NCBI RefSeq assembly: GCF_000803315.1 | Contig: NZ_JRMH01000002.1 | Span: 787,332 to 851,331 of the forward strand | Reading direction: 5' to 3' | DNA length: 64,000 bases | Source of the DNA: Pectobacterium actinidiae | GTDB lineage: Bacteria; Pseudomonadota; Gammaproteobacteria; Enterobacterales; Enterobacteriaceae | Shown: one piece after another, positions 44,990 to 57,264 of the stretch | How positions within the stretch are numbered: the first letter of the stretch is position 1 | Layout: the number at the start of each line of letters is the position of its first letter | Notes under the pieces: model-generated | The model's input: only the letters and a program-made list of their open reading frames with translations | Told to the model about the DNA's origin: nothing | Database searches by the model: none | Made by a program: the position numbers and the translations under genes

Positions 44990-45018
44990 GCCGATACAGA
45001 TGCGCTGTCTGTATCGGC
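44990..45018. terminator. Probable terminator between shiA and the DUF1127 gene
   Basis: GCCGATACAGA at 44990-45000 and TCTGTATCGGC at 45008-45018 form a perfect 11-bp stem with a seven-base loop. The following T tract is interrupted, so the call is moderate; the position between convergent genes supports it. Confidence 0.6.
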
Positions 45019-45046
45019 AACATTTCTACTGTCTTTTGTCGTTATG

Positions 45047-45238
45047 CTATCTGAATCGATCAAGATCGCTTCGTTTCAGCCCGATATCCTTAAGCCCGTC
45101 ATCACTCATGTTCTGTAGTATCTTCAGCGTTTGCGCTCTTGCCCGGCAGGCTTTCCACAAGCGGTACGGCAAAATCAGCATGAGCCAGAACGGTGACTCG
45201 CGGAACGGTTTTTGTGATCGATTCTCATGAAATTCCAT
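45047..45238 (-). CDS. Small DUF1127 (YjiS-like) protein
   Basis: A 63-residue basic protein ending in NMSDDGLKDIGLKRSDLDRF, the hallmark of the DUF1127 domain (MSDxxLxDIGLxRSDI). The first 25 residues contain a hydrophobic stretch, SPFWLMLILPYRLW. Members elsewhere are small, arginine-rich and linked to RNA turnover or phosphate and stress responses, but the role of this one is unknown. It is transcribed divergently from the MocR-type regulator, with 164 to 173 bp between them. Confidence 0.75.
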   Translation of the reverse strand: MEFHENRSQKPFRESPFWLMLILPYRLWKACRARAQTLKILQNMSDDGLKDIGLKRSDLDRFR

Positions 45239-45292
45239 ATTTTCCCCCTCGCCAGTGAATGATCGCTATGATGAGGTGAAAGGTATTTTCAA

Positions 45293-45373
45293 TACAGACT
45301 CAAAAAATCCATTTTTTTAGCATACAGATTGTGTGATATTGCATCTGAATGGTGATTTTTATTTGAATCTGTA
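45293..45373. promoter_or_regulatory. Repeated TACAGATT half-sites in the divergent region before the MocR-type gene
   Basis: TACAGACT (45293-45300), TACAGATT (45323-45330) and AATCTGTA (45366-45373) occur in 81 bp, and ATCTGAAT (45343-45350) is a related inverted copy. The second and third are exact reverse complements. MocR-type regulators of known type (for example GabR) bind spaced half-sites, so these are candidate operators for autoregulation. Confidence 0.45.
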
Positions 45374-45411
45374 CTGGTTACTGCTGTGAAATTTGATAGG
45401 GAATGATACTG

Positions 45412-46830
45412 ATGACGCGTTATCAACACCTGGCTGGGCTGCTAGAACAGCGAATCGAACAAGGGTTGTACCAAAGCGGAGAGCGGCTGCCTTCTGTACG
45501 AGCACTGAGTACAGAGCATGGCGTGAGCATCAGTACCGTACAGCAAGCCTATCATCTGCTGGAAACCCGGCAGTTGATTATGCCGCAGCCGCGTTCGGGG
45601 TATTTTGTTGCCCCACGTAAAGCGACGCCGCCAGTGCCTGCACTGACTCGTCCCGCTCAACGCCCGGTTGAGGTGACCCAATGGGATTCTGTACTGGAGC
45701 TCTTTAATTCTCGCCTCAGTGCCGCGGTCTGTAATCTGGGTGGCGGTATGCCCGATGTTAATCAGTCGTCGCTCAAACCCTTGTGGAAATCGATGAGCCG
45801 CTTGTGCCAGCGTCAGGATCCTCGTTTGCTGAATTATGGCAACATGTATGGGGCGAGTGAGTTGCGTGAACAGGTCGCGAGGCTGTCACTGGACAGCGGT
45901 TGTCAACTGACCGAAGACGACATTGTGATCACCACAGGGTGCCAGGAAGCGTTGTTTGTGGCAGCGCGTTCCATCTGTCAGTCGGGTGATATTGTTGCGG
46001 TAGAATCACCCACGTTCCCCGGGACATTACAGCTCCTGCGTGGGTTGGGTATCAAAGTTATCGAGATTCCGACGGATGCCATTTCGGGGATCAGTTTGGA
46101 AGCCTTGGCGCTTGCATTAGAACAGTGGCCTATCAAGGCGGTATTGCTGGTGCCGAATTGTAATAATCCGCTGGGCTTTTTCATGCCGGAGGCGCGTAAA
46201 AAGGCGTTACTGACGTTGGCACAACAGTATGATCTGGCGATTATCGAGGATGATGCCTACGGTGAATTGGCATACGACTACCCGCGCCCGAGGACGTTAA
46301 AATCATTCGATAGTGATGGACGCGTACTGCTATGCAGCTCATTTTCCAAAACGATAGCACCGGGTCTGCGTGTCGGCTGGATCGCGCCGGGGCGCTATTT
46401 GGAACGTGTGCTACACATGAAATATATCAGCACGGGTTATACCGTCAATCATACGCAGTTAGCTGCTGCTGAGTTTATCGCTCAGGGGCATTACCAGCCG
46501 CATATGCGGCGTATGCGCACGCTCTATAAAGCGAATATGGATATGTTTACCTGTCAGGTCAGAGAACATTTCCCCTGTGATATCTGTGTCAGCCGTCCTC
46601 AGGGGGGATTTTTACTGTGGGTTGAATTCCCTGAGTCGTTTGATGCTTTGCGTCTTAATGCCGTGGTACGTCGCTCTGGGATTCAGATTGCCGCAGGCTC
46701 ACTTTTTTCCGCTGCGGGAAAATACCGTAACTGTATGCGTATGAACTACGCTTTGCCGTTAACAGAAGAAACGCAACATGTTTTATCGGTTGTTGGTCGT
46801 GCGGCACAACAACTACTTGATGAGGTGTAA
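45412..46830 (+). CDS. MocR-type transcriptional regulator (GntR winged helix plus aminotransferase-like domain)
   Basis: A 472-residue protein. An N-terminal GntR-type winged helix (about 1-70, with SGERLPSVRALSTEHGVSIS) is followed by a linker and a fold-type I PLP domain. That domain shows NYGNMYGASELREQVARLS, ITTGCQEALF, LLVPNCNNPLGFF, IEDDAYGEL and the Schiff-base lysine (residue 313) in SSFSKTIAPGLRVGW. It resembles E. coli YdcR in architecture. Such regulators sense PLP or amino-compound adducts; the target here is unknown. ATG 45403 is also possible, but AGGG spacing favours 45412. Possible operator half-sites lie upstream. Confidence 0.85.
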   Translation: MTRYQHLAGLLEQRIEQGLYQSGERLPSVRALSTEHGVSISTVQQAYHLLETRQLIMPQPRSGYFVAPRKATPPVPALTRPAQRPVEVTQWDSVLELFNSRLSAAVCNLGGGMPDVNQSSLKPLWKSMSRLCQRQDPRLLNYGNMYGASELREQVARLSLDSGCQLTEDDIVITTGCQEALFVAARSICQSGDIVAVESPTFPGTLQLLRGLGIKVIEIPTDAISGISLEALALALEQWPIKAVLLVPNCNNPLGFFMPEARKKALLTLAQQYDLAIIEDDAYGELAYDYPRPRTLKSFDSDGRVLLCSSFSKTIAPGLRVGWIAPGRYLERVLHMKYISTGYTVNHTQLAAAEFIAQGHYQPHMRRMRTLYKANMDMFTCQVREHFPCDICVSRPQGGFLLWVEFPESFDALRLNAVVRRSGIQIAAGSLFSAAGKYRNCMRMNYALPLTEETQHVLSVVGRAAQQLLDEV

Positions 46831-46897
46831 CTCCCTGATTGATGACATAAGAGACCGTACCCTCAGAACAAACAGAGGCGTGTTTTTTAGGGAAGGG

Positions 46898-46928
46898 CCG
46901 ATACGGGTAAGGATAAGCCCCGTATCGG
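46898..46928. other. Stem-loop in the 448-bp gap between the MocR-type gene and thiH
   Basis: CCGATACGGG at 46898-46907 and CCCGTATCGG at 46919-46928 form a perfect 10-bp stem with an 11-base loop. There is no T tract directly after it, so it could be a weak or Rho-assisted terminator for the upstream gene. No convincing gene is present from 46831 to 47278. Confidence 0.4.
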
Positions 46929-47147
46929 CGGGTTGATGTGCAGAACCGATAAGTGGCAAACGGCTCCGGCCAGCAGACTCTGTAACACTCAGGCTTGCCA
47001 ACGACGCTACTGTATTCTTCGTCGCAGGCCGTGACGATAGGCCGAATGTCATGTTGCGCGGCGCTATCCCGAGAATATTGCTTTCCGTGTAATTCTCATT
47101 TTGACCTGCGAGCCGTATCCCAAATCATACGTATCACGCATACCGAG

Positions 47148-47240
47148 CGCTTAAGATCCGGGATACGAGGGCTACCACGGTGCGAGATGTCCCTGCGGGA
47201 ACCTCATCACCGTGTTTCCCTCTCACTTCACGCTTAAGTG
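47148..47240. repeat. Nested palindromic element downstream of thiH
   Basis: GAGGG at 47167-47171 with CCCTC at 47218-47222, and CACGGTG at 47176-47182 with CACCGTG at 47208-47214, form a nested hairpin around a small internal stem (TCCC TGC GGGA). CTTAAG occurs on each side, at 47150-47155 and 47233-47238. The structure has no reading frame. I believe similar sequences recur in Pectobacterium intergenic regions, but this is recall and not checked. Confidence 0.5.
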
Positions 47241-47278
47241 ACCACTATCAGGCGTATCGCCGTCTTATCTGCTAGGAA

Positions 47279-48400
47279 CTAACGGCCTAAATAACCGTCC
47301 CAGTCTTTCCAGACGGGCTGGAGACCTGCACGTATGATGGCTTGCGCCACATCTTCAGGACGTCGTGAATCATGCGGCGAAAACTGTTCCAGTTCAGGAT
47401 GGTCGTCGGCATAGCCACCCGGTTGGGTTTTGGAAAATGCGCTGACGTTGTTAATCGCGATAGGAATCGCGTGATCGCGAAAGAAAGGCGATTCACGTGT
47501 GGAAAGCGACAGCTCAATATCCGGCGACAGCAACCGGAATGCGCAAATGACCTGCATGAGCTGAGCTTCATCCATGAGCGACGCCGGTTCAATGCCGCCC
47601 GCACAGGGGCGCAGACGAGGGAACGAGATAGAATAGCGGCTCTGCCAGTAGTGCTGCTGTAAGTGCAACAGATGTTCCGCCACCATGTAGCAGTCGGTTC
47701 GCCAGCTATTGGACAGGCCGATTAACGCGCCCAGCCCGATCTTGTCGATCCCCGCACGCCCCAGTCGATCCGGTGTGGCGAGTCGCCAGTGGAAATCCTG
47801 CTTTTGTCCTTTTAGGTGATGCAACTGGTAGGTCGCGGGATGATAGGTTTCCTGATAGACCATCACACCATCCAACCCCAGCGCTTTCAACTCGGCATAT
47901 TCATCTTGCGACAGCGGCTGAACTTCAATCATCAGCGAACTGAAATGCGGTCGAATCAGCGGAAAAACGCGACGGAAATAATCCATTCCCACTTTGCGCT
48001 GGTGTTCGCCCGTCACGAGCAGCAGGTGTTCAAACCCAAGTTCCTTGATGGCGGCGCATTCACGTAGGATCTCTGCCTCATCCAGCGTTTTTCGTTTGAT
48101 GTGGTTGCTCATCGAAAAGCCGCAGTAGGTGCAATCGTTAGAGCACAGATTGGACAGATACAGCGGCACATAGAAACTCACTGTATTGCCGAAACGCTGC
48201 CGGGTGAGCTGCTGTGCCCGCTGAGCCAGCGGCTCCAGATAGGCGCTGGCGGCAGGTGAGATGAGCGCCATAAAATCGTCACGCGTCAGATGTGGTACAG
48301 CAAGCGCTCGCTCAACATCGCGGACGGTTTTACCGTTGATGCGCAGGGTCAGGTCATCCCAGTCGAGCTGTTCCCAGACAGTTTGGAAATCGACGTTCAT
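47279..48400 (-). CDS. thiH: 2-iminoacetate synthase ThiH (tyrosine lyase)
   Basis: A 373-residue radical-SAM enzyme that cleaves tyrosine to dehydroglycine (2-iminoacetate) for the thiazole ring. The iron-sulfur motif CxxxCxxC is seen in [13 protein letters not shown] (about residues 86-98). The C-terminal region contains [20 protein letters not shown]. It is the last gene of the leftward thiCEFSGH operon and overlaps thiG by four bases. This anaerobe/enterobacterial route replaces the glycine oxidase ThiO. Confidence 0.95.
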   Translation of the reverse strand: MNVDFQTVWEQLDWDDLTLRINGKTVRDVERALAVPHLTRDDFMALISPAASAYLEPLAQRAQQLTRQRFGNTVSFYVPLYLSNLCSNDCTYCGFSMSNHIKRKTLDEAEILRECAAIKELGFEHLLLVTGEHQRKVGMDYFRRVFPLIRPHFSSLMIEVQPLSQDEYAELKALGLDGVMVYQETYHPATYQLHHLKGQKQDFHWRLATPDRLGRAGIDKIGLGALIGLSNSWRTDCYMVAEHLLHLQQHYWQSRYSISFPRLRPCAGGIEPASLMDEAQLMQVICAFRLLSPDIELSLSTRESPFFRDHAIPIAINNVSAFSKTQPGGYADDHPELEQFSPHDSRRPEDVAQAIIRAGLQPVWKDWDGYLGR

Positions 48401-49182
48401 CTCGCCGCCCCTTCCGTTTGCTGATGCAGAAAACCGGTGAGTGGGCTGGTGGCGCTGGCGACAAACTGCTTACTTCCCAGACCGGCCTGACGAGCAATCC
48501 CTCCTGCATCGACTGCCAGTCTAAATGCGTGCGCCATTGCCACGGGATCGCGAGCAACCGCGATGGCCGTGTTGACCAGTACGGCGTCGGCTCCCATTTC
48601 CAGCGCATCGGCCGCATGGCTGGGCGCGCCAATGCCCGCATCGACAATCACCGGAACACGCGCCTGTTCGATGATGATGCGGAGAAAATCACGCGTTTGC
48701 AGCCCTTGATTGGAGCCGATTGGTGCGCCCAGTGGCATCACCGCCGCGCAGCCGACCTCTTCCAGCCGTTTGCACAGTACCGGATCGGCACCGCAGTAGG
48801 GCAGCACCGTGAAGCCTTCTTTGACCAGCTGTTCGGCGGCTTTCAGCGTTTCAATAGGGTCGGGTAGCAGGTATTTCACATCGGGGTGAATTTCCAGCTT
48901 CAGCCAGTGCGTACCGAGCGCTTCTCGTGCCAGTCGAGCGGCAAAAATGGCTTCGTCTGCGGTTTTGGCTCCTGAGGTATTCGGCAACAGCTTAATACCG
49001 AGCTGACGTAACGGCGCGAGAATGGCATCGTTGCCGCCGTTGAGGTCAACACGTTTCATCGCCATGGTCACGAGCTGTGAACCGGACGCCTCGAGTGCCG
49101 CCAGCATCAGTTCTGGCGTAGCGAATTTTCCGGTGCCGGTCAGCAGCCGTGAAGTTAATGTCGTATCGGCAATGTGCAGCAT
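48397..49182 (-). CDS. thiG: Thiazole synthase ThiG
   Basis: A 261-residue TIM-barrel enzyme that joins deoxyxylulose 5-phosphate, dehydroglycine and ThiS-thiocarboxylate into the thiazole phosphate. The Schiff-base lysine lies in [13 protein letters not shown] (residue about 95), and the phosphate-binding loops include [22 protein letters not shown] and [14 protein letters not shown]. It starts one base after thiS and overlaps thiH by four. Confidence 0.96.
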   Translation of the reverse strand: MLHIADTTLTSRLLTGTGKFATPELMLAALEASGSQLVTMAMKRVDLNGGNDAILAPLRQLGIKLLPNTSGAKTADEAIFAARLAREALGTHWLKLEIHPDVKYLLPDPIETLKAAEQLVKEGFTVLPYCGADPVLCKRLEEVGCAAVMPLGAPIGSNQGLQTRDFLRIIIEQARVPVIVDAGIGAPSHAADALEMGADAVLVNTAIAVARDPVAMAHAFRLAVDAGGIARQAGLGSKQFVASATSPLTGFLHQQTEGAAR

Positions 49183-49183
49183 G

Positions 49184-49384
49184 TCATCCTCCCGCTATTG
49201 CCTGAAAAAGCAAAATATCATCGCCGTCTTGCACCTGATGCTGTGACCAGGTAGCGCGTGGGATAATGGTTTGATTGATGGCCAGCGCCGTGCCCGGCTG
49301 GAGCCGGTTCATCTGGCTTAGCAGCGCCTCAACCGTGATGGCCTCTGGGCATTCAAAGGGCTCATCATTCAGCGTGATTCTCAT
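49184..49384 (-). CDS. thiS: Sulfur carrier protein ThiS
   Basis: A 66-residue ubiquitin-fold protein ending in the required Gly-Gly (LLFQAIAGG), which ThiF adenylates and which then carries sulfur as thiocarboxylate. The frame extends upstream to 49408, but ATG 49384 matches the E. coli length and makes an ATGA overlap with the thiF stop. Confidence 0.95.
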   Translation of the reverse strand: MRITLNDEPFECPEAITVEALLSQMNRLQPGTALAINQTIIPRATWSQHQVQDGDDILLFQAIAGG

Positions 49385-50160
49385 GCCGCGCCCCCACATA
49401 CCGGGCAATGGGGGGCGCGCGTAAGCTGGAGTGTGTTCCAGCTCTGCTGTTTGCCATTGAACATTCTCAGCTTGCCCTCTAGCGCGGACGGCATACCAGC
49501 CAGCAGTTTTATCGCTTCCAACGCCTGAAGCGTGCCAATCACGCCGACTACCGGCCCCAGCACGCCGGCAGTGCGGCAGTTGCGCTGTGGTTCGGCCGTA
49601 TCGGGGTACAGACAGGCGTAGCAGCCAGAGTGATAAGGCGGAGTGAAGACCGCGAGCTGGCCGCTGAAACCGACGGCGCTCCCGCTGATTAGCGGCTTGC
49701 CTGCGCTGAAGCAGGCGGCGTTAACCGCATGGCGAGTTGTCATGTTGTCGCTGCAATCCAGCACCAAATCGACGCGATTGACGGCGCGGTATAACGTGTC
49801 CCCGCTGAGCCTTTCGGTGAGTGCGATCGCTTCTGAGTGTGGATTTAATGCCTGTAGTTGACGCTGCGCTAGCACGGCTTTGGGTTTGTCGGTGTCGCTG
49901 GTGCGATACAGAATCTGACGTTGCAGGTTACTGATGTGCAGTGAGTCATCATCGGCAAGCAGTAGCGTGCCGACCCCAGCGGCAGCCAGATAGAGCGAGG
50001 CGGGCGCCCCTAGCCCACCCAGCCCAACCAGCAGAACGCGGGCGGCTTTGAGTTTTTCTTGACCTTCCGGGCCAATATCTTCCAGCATCAGTTGGCGGCT
50101 GTAGCGCATGAATTCGCTATCGCTCAGTCCGGCAGGCGCTGGATGGTGAGTCGTTACCAT
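49381..50160 (-). CDS. thiF: ThiS adenylyltransferase ThiF
   Basis: A 259-residue E1-like enzyme. The nucleotide-binding motif is GLGGLGAPASLYLAAAGVG (about residues 39-57); the zinc cysteines lie in GCYACLYP and HCPVCGG; RNCRTAGVLGPVVGV carries the conserved cysteine. It activates the ThiS C terminus. ATG 50160 follows GGAGG and begins one base after the thiE stop; an ATG at 50181 inside thiE is less likely. Confidence 0.95.
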   Translation of the reverse strand: MVTTHHPAPAGLSDSEFMRYSRQLMLEDIGPEGQEKLKAARVLLVGLGGLGAPASLYLAAAGVGTLLLADDDSLHISNLQRQILYRTSDTDKPKAVLAQRQLQALNPHSEAIALTERLSGDTLYRAVNRVDLVLDCSDNMTTRHAVNAACFSAGKPLISGSAVGFSGQLAVFTPPYHSGCYACLYPDTAEPQRNCRTAGVLGPVVGVIGTLQALEAIKLLAGMPSALEGKLRMFNGKQQSWNTLQLTRAPHCPVCGGAA

Positions 50161-50161
50161 G

Positions 50162-52887
<2,726 letters not shown>

Positions 52888-52910
52888 TCAATGAGGTGCA
52901 TTACTCTTGT

Positions 52911-52985
52911 TCCCTTCGCAGGTATTAACCCGATCAGGTTCCGCGGATCCCGAATTAACGGTCTCAGCCTGTGCGCTCATAAGTT
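52911..52985 (-). promoter_or_regulatory. Thiamine pyrophosphate riboswitch (THI element) of thiCEFSGH
   Basis: On the minus strand the conserved CTGAGA (52967-52962), CCTGAT (52938-52933) and GCGAAGGGA (52919-52911) occur in the correct order and spacing, with GGATCCGCGGAACCTGATC and TTAATACCTGCG between. The 5' limit of the first stem is uncertain. About 130 nt separate it from thiC and would hold the expression platform. TPP binding is expected to reduce expression of the operon. The stretch 52990-53170 upstream shows no gene. Confidence 0.9.
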
Positions 52986-53170
52986 TTGTCATAACGATTG
53001 ATTTCGTAAAACAAAACACGAGCACGCTAGGCACTCCGACAAGATATGCCCGTTTCTTAAACGAGCCAATAAAACCCCTACACTGTATGTCGGCAAAACG
53101 CAGATGTCAAAGCGTCCCGCTTGTGCCTTCACAGCGTGCGATGATGTTCTGAAATAACGTCAAATGACGA

Positions 53171-53632
53171 CTATTTGTCGTAAACCTGCTGGATCATTCT
53201 GTCTTCCAACGTAAAACGCGCTTCCAATGCTTCGCCGACGTGGGAGAGTGCCTGCTGGAATTCGAGGCAGTTATCATGGTCGATGGCTGCCGCCAGGTGA
53301 CTATCGTAAAACGTCATAATTTGCTGCGTGTTATTTTGCAGGGCGAGGTCGAGCTGGGTGGAAAGCGCTAATACTTGTTCGCTGTGTGTCGCTGCTTCAT
53401 GCAGCATTTTTTCGTATAAATGAAAGTGGCCGGTAGAAAGATAGTCCACCAGATTCTGGCAAAAATTATCCAATGCCTCTTCATCCAAAAGAGAAAGCGC
53501 TTCCTTGTTCGGCTTGATGCCAACCAGATGATAGTAAGCCACCAGAAGCTGCTTACGCGCTTGTAGCCATTGGTCGATTAACGCATTATTGCCACCAACG
53601 TATTCAGTCAGACTTTGTAGCTGGTTTAGCAT
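53171..53632 (-). CDS. rsd: Regulator of sigma D (Rsd)
   Basis: A 153-residue helical protein matching E. coli Rsd from MLNQLQSLTEYVGGNNALID onward, with LLVAYYHLVGIKP, NFCQNLVDYLSTGHFHLYEK and IDHDNCLEFQQALS. It is an anti-sigma-70 factor that binds region 4 of RpoD in stationary phase and, in E. coli, interacts with HPr and SpoT. The C-terminal tail is shorter than in E. coli. It is divergent from nudC with 108 bp between. Confidence 0.93.
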   Translation of the reverse strand: MLNQLQSLTEYVGGNNALIDQWLQARKQLLVAYYHLVGIKPNKEALSLLDEEALDNFCQNLVDYLSTGHFHLYEKMLHEAATHSEQVLALSTQLDLALQNNTQQIMTFYDSHLAAAIDHDNCLEFQQALSHVGEALEARFTLEDRMIQQVYDK

Positions 53633-53740
53633 TGTTGACTCCGTGAACGGTAAGAAATAACTGAAATCCCAGTTATAAAACTTATGTAATCACTCTGAAT
53701 GTAAAATGCCAGTGAAGTGGCAGTGGAGCAATAAAAAGAT

Positions 53741-54523
53741 ATGGAACAGACGCTAAAAGGTGATGAAACTGGCTGGTGGGTGGTTAGCGATGCGATACAA
53801 ATCTGGCTACCTCAGGGAGAATTGCCGCGCGGAACGGCGATAGAGTGGTCGTTGCAGGGGAAAACGGCTCGCCAAATCGGTGAATGGCAAGGGCTGCCTG
53901 TCTGGCTGGTTTGTCAGGGGCGGGATTCGGATATGGCATCGGTTCGCCAACTAATCGATCAGGACGTGGGGTTATTCCAGCTCGCAGGACGAGGCGTACA
54001 ACTGGCTGAGTTTTACCGCTCCCATCGTTATTGCGGCTACTGCGGCCATGAAATGGTACGGAGCAAGACGGAGCTGGCATGCTTATGTCACCACTGCAAA
54101 GAACGCTATTATCCGCAGATCGCGCCTTGCATCATCGTCGCGATTCGCCGTGGTGAGGAAATTTTGCTGGCGCAGCACAATCGACACCGTGGAAACATGT
54201 ACACCGTGCTGGCTGGGTTTGTGGAAGTCGGCGAAACGTTGGAACAGACGGTCGTGCGTGAGGTAATGGAAGAGAGCCAAGTTCAGATAAAAAATCTGCG
54301 TTACGTGAGTTCGCAGCCTTGGCCATTCCCTCATTCTCTGATGATGGCTTTTATGGCCGATTATGCGGGGGGAGACATCAAGCACGATCCGAAAGAGCTG
54401 CGTGACGCGGGCTGGTTCCGCTATGACCAACTCCCGCAGTTGCCTCCGCCGGGCACTGTAGCGCGTCGGCTTATCGAAGATACGGTGGTACTGTGCCGTG
54501 CTTATCACGAGAACGAAGGCTGA
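53741..54523 (+). CDS. nudC: NAD-capped RNA hydrolase NudC
   Basis: A 260-residue Nudix enzyme that removes NAD caps from RNA and cleaves NADH. The zinc ribbon uses CGYCGHE and CLCHHC. The Nudix box is [20 protein letters not shown] followed by SQV, so the glycine of the usual REUXEEXGU is Gln here; catalytic glutamates are kept. The family signature [11 protein letters not shown] is present. It begins the nudC-hemE-nfi series. Confidence 0.94.
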   Translation: MEQTLKGDETGWWVVSDAIQIWLPQGELPRGTAIEWSLQGKTARQIGEWQGLPVWLVCQGRDSDMASVRQLIDQDVGLFQLAGRGVQLAEFYRSHRYCGYCGHEMVRSKTELACLCHHCKERYYPQIAPCIIVAIRRGEEILLAQHNRHRGNMYTVLAGFVEVGETLEQTVVREVMEESQVQIKNLRYVSSQPWPFPHSLMMAFMADYAGGDIKHDPKELRDAGWFRYDQLPQLPPPGTVARRLIEDTVVLCRAYHENEG

Positions 54524-54622
54524 CGTGGTACTATTTGTGTCATAAAGCGTTCGTTTTATCACGCATCCGCTTCATCACATCTATCCGGTGTAGAATCGCC
54601 GTGAGGCTGAAAGGAAAAGAAC

Positions 54623-55687
54623 ATGACTGATCTGAAAAACGATCGCTATTTGCGGGCGTTATTACGCCAACCCGTTGATGTCACTCCGGTGTGGATGATG
54701 CGTCAAGCGGGGCGTTATCTGCCAGAATATAAGGCAACGCGCGCGCAGGCGGGTGATTTTATGTCGCTGTGTAAAAACGCAGAGCTGGCTTGTGAAGTCA
54801 CGTTACAACCTTTACGGCGCTATGCGCTGGATGCGGCGATCTTGTTCTCTGACATTCTCACGATCCCTGATGCTATGGGTTTAGGACTTTATTTCGAAGC
54901 GGGGGAAGGCCCACGCTTTCGTTCCCCTATTACGTCCCATGCCGATGTGGTTAACCTGCCAGTTCCCGATCCAGAGCAGGAACTTGGCTATGTGATGAAC
55001 GCCGTGCGGACGATCCGTAAAAACCTTGCCGGTGAAGTGCCGCTGATTGGTTTCTCGGGCAGCCCGTGGACGCTGGCGACCTACATGGTTGAAGGCGGGA
55101 GTAGCAAAGCGTTTACCGTCATTAAGAAAATGATGTTCGCTGAGCCTAAAACGCTACACCTGTTGCTGGATAAGCTGGCTGATAGCGTCATTCTTTACCT
55201 CAACGCGCAGATTCGGGCGGGCGCGCAGGCGGTGATGATCTTTGATACCTGGGGCGGCGCGCTGAGCGGACGCGACTACAAAGAATTCTCCCTGCATTAC
55301 ATGCATAAGATCGTGGATGGTTTACAGCGTGAGAATGAAGGCCGCCGTGTACCCGTTACGCTCTTCACCAAAGGTGGAGGGCAGTGGCTGGAGGCGATGG
55401 CAGAAACCGGCTGCGACGCATTGGGGCTGGACTGGACGAGCGATATTGCCGATGCTCGCCGTCGCGTAGGCGATAAGGTCGCGCTACAGGGAAATATGGA
55501 TCCGTCGATGTTGTATGCCGATCCAGCACGGATCGAGCAGGAAGTGGCATCGATCCTCGCTGGGTTTGGGCAGGGTAACGGCCATGTTTTCAATCTGGGT
55601 CACGGCATTCATCAGGATGTGCCGCCAGAGCATGCAGGCGTTTTTGTTGAGGCCGTGCATCGGTTGTCCCGCGCTTATCACGCATGA
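54623..55687 (+). CDS. hemE: Uroporphyrinogen decarboxylase HemE
   Basis: A 354-residue enzyme, same length as E. coli HemE. It decarboxylates uroporphyrinogen III to coproporphyrinogen III. The signature [17 protein letters not shown] (about residues 23-39) and [17 protein letters not shown] are intact. AAGGAAAAGAAC precedes the ATG. nfi begins 15 bp after it. Together with hemB and hemG it makes three heme genes in this window. Confidence 0.97.
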   Translation: MTDLKNDRYLRALLRQPVDVTPVWMMRQAGRYLPEYKATRAQAGDFMSLCKNAELACEVTLQPLRRYALDAAILFSDILTIPDAMGLGLYFEAGEGPRFRSPITSHADVVNLPVPDPEQELGYVMNAVRTIRKNLAGEVPLIGFSGSPWTLATYMVEGGSSKAFTVIKKMMFAEPKTLHLLLDKLADSVILYLNAQIRAGAQAVMIFDTWGGALSGRDYKEFSLHYMHKIVDGLQRENEGRRVPVTLFTKGGGQWLEAMAETGCDALGLDWTSDIADARRRVGDKVALQGNMDPSMLYADPARIEQEVASILAGFGQGNGHVFNLGHGIHQDVPPEHAGVFVEAVHRLSRAYHA

Positions 55688-55702
55688 TTCACTGGGGGTG
55701 AT

Positions 55703-56392
55703 GTGATTGATACACAACAGCTACGGGCTGAGCAGTTGTCCCGCGCTTCTGATGTGATTCGCCACGACGATTTACCTTTTGAACAGCCCGCGTTTATCGC
55801 GGGTGCGGATGTTGGTTTTGAACAAGAAGGTTCGGTAACTCGCGCTGCAATTGCGGTAATGCGCTATCCTTCGTTGGAACTGATAGAATACAAGATTGCG
55901 CGTATCAGCACGACAATGCCCTATATCCCCGGTTTTCTTTCGTTTCGTGAATGCCCTGGGCTACTCGCCGCGTGGGCGCTGCTTGAACAGAAACCGGATC
56001 TGCTGTTTGTCGATGGACATGGGATTTCCCATCCGCGTCGCCTCGGCGTTGCCAGCCATTTTGGTCTGTTGGTTGATGTTCCCACGATTGGCGTGGCGAA
56101 AAGTCGGCTTTGTGGCCGGTTTGAGCCATTAGCGGAAGGCGTTGGCAGCCAGCAGCCGTTACTGGATAAGGGCGAGCAGATTGGTTGGGTATGGCGTAGC
56201 AAAGCGCGCTGTAATCCGCTGTTTGTGGCGACGGGGCATCGAGTCAGTCAGGATAGTGCATTGCACTGGGTACAATCTTGTATGCGTGGCTACCGGTTAC
56301 CGGAGCCGACCCGTTGGGCTGATGCTGTCGCATCAAATCGTCCTGCATTTGTGCGTTGGCAACGGCAGCAAGCGGCTAACGTATTGTCGTAA
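55703..56392 (+). CDS. nfi: Endonuclease V (deoxyinosine 3'-endonuclease)
   Basis: A 229-residue nuclease that nicks DNA 3' to deoxyinosine. Conserved active-site segments are [10 protein letters not shown] (Asp), [14 protein letters not shown] (Tyr wedge and Glu) and [19 protein letters not shown] (Asp). A GTG start at 55703 follows GGGGGTGAT and fits the E. coli N terminus. Confidence 0.94.
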   Translation: MIDTQQLRAEQLSRASDVIRHDDLPFEQPAFIAGADVGFEQEGSVTRAAIAVMRYPSLELIEYKIARISTTMPYIPGFLSFRECPGLLAAWALLEQKPDLLFVDGHGISHPRRLGVASHFGLLVDVPTIGVAKSRLCGRFEPLAEGVGSQQPLLDKGEQIGWVWRSKARCNPLFVATGHRVSQDSALHWVQSCMRGYRLPEPTRWADAVASNRPAFVRWQRQQAANVLS

Positions 56393-56469
56393 AACTTTAG
56401 GAATTCAGGCATAGGGCGTCACTGTTATTTCAGGTACACTGCCGTCCGTCGCCGTTAATGAGCATAAAA

Positions 56470-57060
56470 ATGTTACGTAACCCCATTCATTTACGTCTGG
56501 AAAAGCTGGCGAGCTGGCAACATGTCACTTTCATGGCATGTCTTTGTGAACGTATGTACCCAAATTACCACGAATTTTGTCGTCAAACAGAATTCGGCGA
56601 CGCGATGGTTTACCGTCGTATTCTCGATCTGGTATGGGAAACATTGGTTGTTAAAGATGCGAAGGTCAATTTCGATAGCCAGTTGGAAAAACTGGAAGAA
56701 GCGATTCCCGCTGCTGAAGACTATGATCTTTATGGCGTCTACCCGGCTATTGATGCCTGTATCGCATTGGGCGAGTTGATTCATTCGCGCTTAAGCGGTG
56801 AAACGCTGGAACATGCGATAGCGATTAGCGAAACGTCTATCCGCACGGTTGCCATGCTGGAAATGACGCAGGCTGGTAAAGAAATGACCGACGATGAGCT
56901 CAAGGTTTTGCCTGCAATCGAAGAAGAATGGGATATTCAATGGGAGATTTTCCGCCTGTTGGCGGCTTGTGAAGAACGCGATATTGAGTTGATCAAAGGG
57001 CTCCGTTCCGATCTGCGCGAGGCCGGAAGTAGTAACATCGGGATAAATTTGCATCAATAA
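56470..57060 (+). CDS. yjaG: YjaG family protein (DUF416)
   Basis: A 196-residue acidic, mostly helical protein nearly identical to E. coli YjaG, for example LASWQHVTFMACLCERMYPN, KDAKVNFDSQLEKLEEAIP and EEWDIQWEIFRLLAACEER. No function is firmly known. ATG 56470 gives the family length; ATG 56458 in the same frame is the alternative. It lies between nfi and hupA as in E. coli. Confidence 0.9.
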   Translation: MLRNPIHLRLEKLASWQHVTFMACLCERMYPNYHEFCRQTEFGDAMVYRRILDLVWETLVVKDAKVNFDSQLEKLEEAIPAAEDYDLYGVYPAIDACIALGELIHSRLSGETLEHAIAISETSIRTVAMLEMTQAGKEMTDDELKVLPAIEEEWDIQWEIFRLLAACEERDIELIKGLRSDLREAGSSNIGINLHQ

Positions 57061-57264
57061 CGCGATAAAACGTGATTTAAGGCCTGAAATGGCCTGTCTT
57101 AAGGCTTCACATTCGCACCCTGTCTGGTCTACATTTGGGGGGCGTAAAAAAAGTGGCTGTCGGTGCGTATATGCAGGAGAGTGCTATTACACCCTGAAAT
57201 GGGAAAGGGCATATCCGTCGCACTCGATGCTTAGCAAGCGATAAACACACTGTAAGGATAACTT

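Noticed and set aside
47372..47662. Plus-strand frames inside the thi operon
   Set aside because: They lie opposite confidently assigned thi genes, have no recognisable domains and no ribosome-binding sites.
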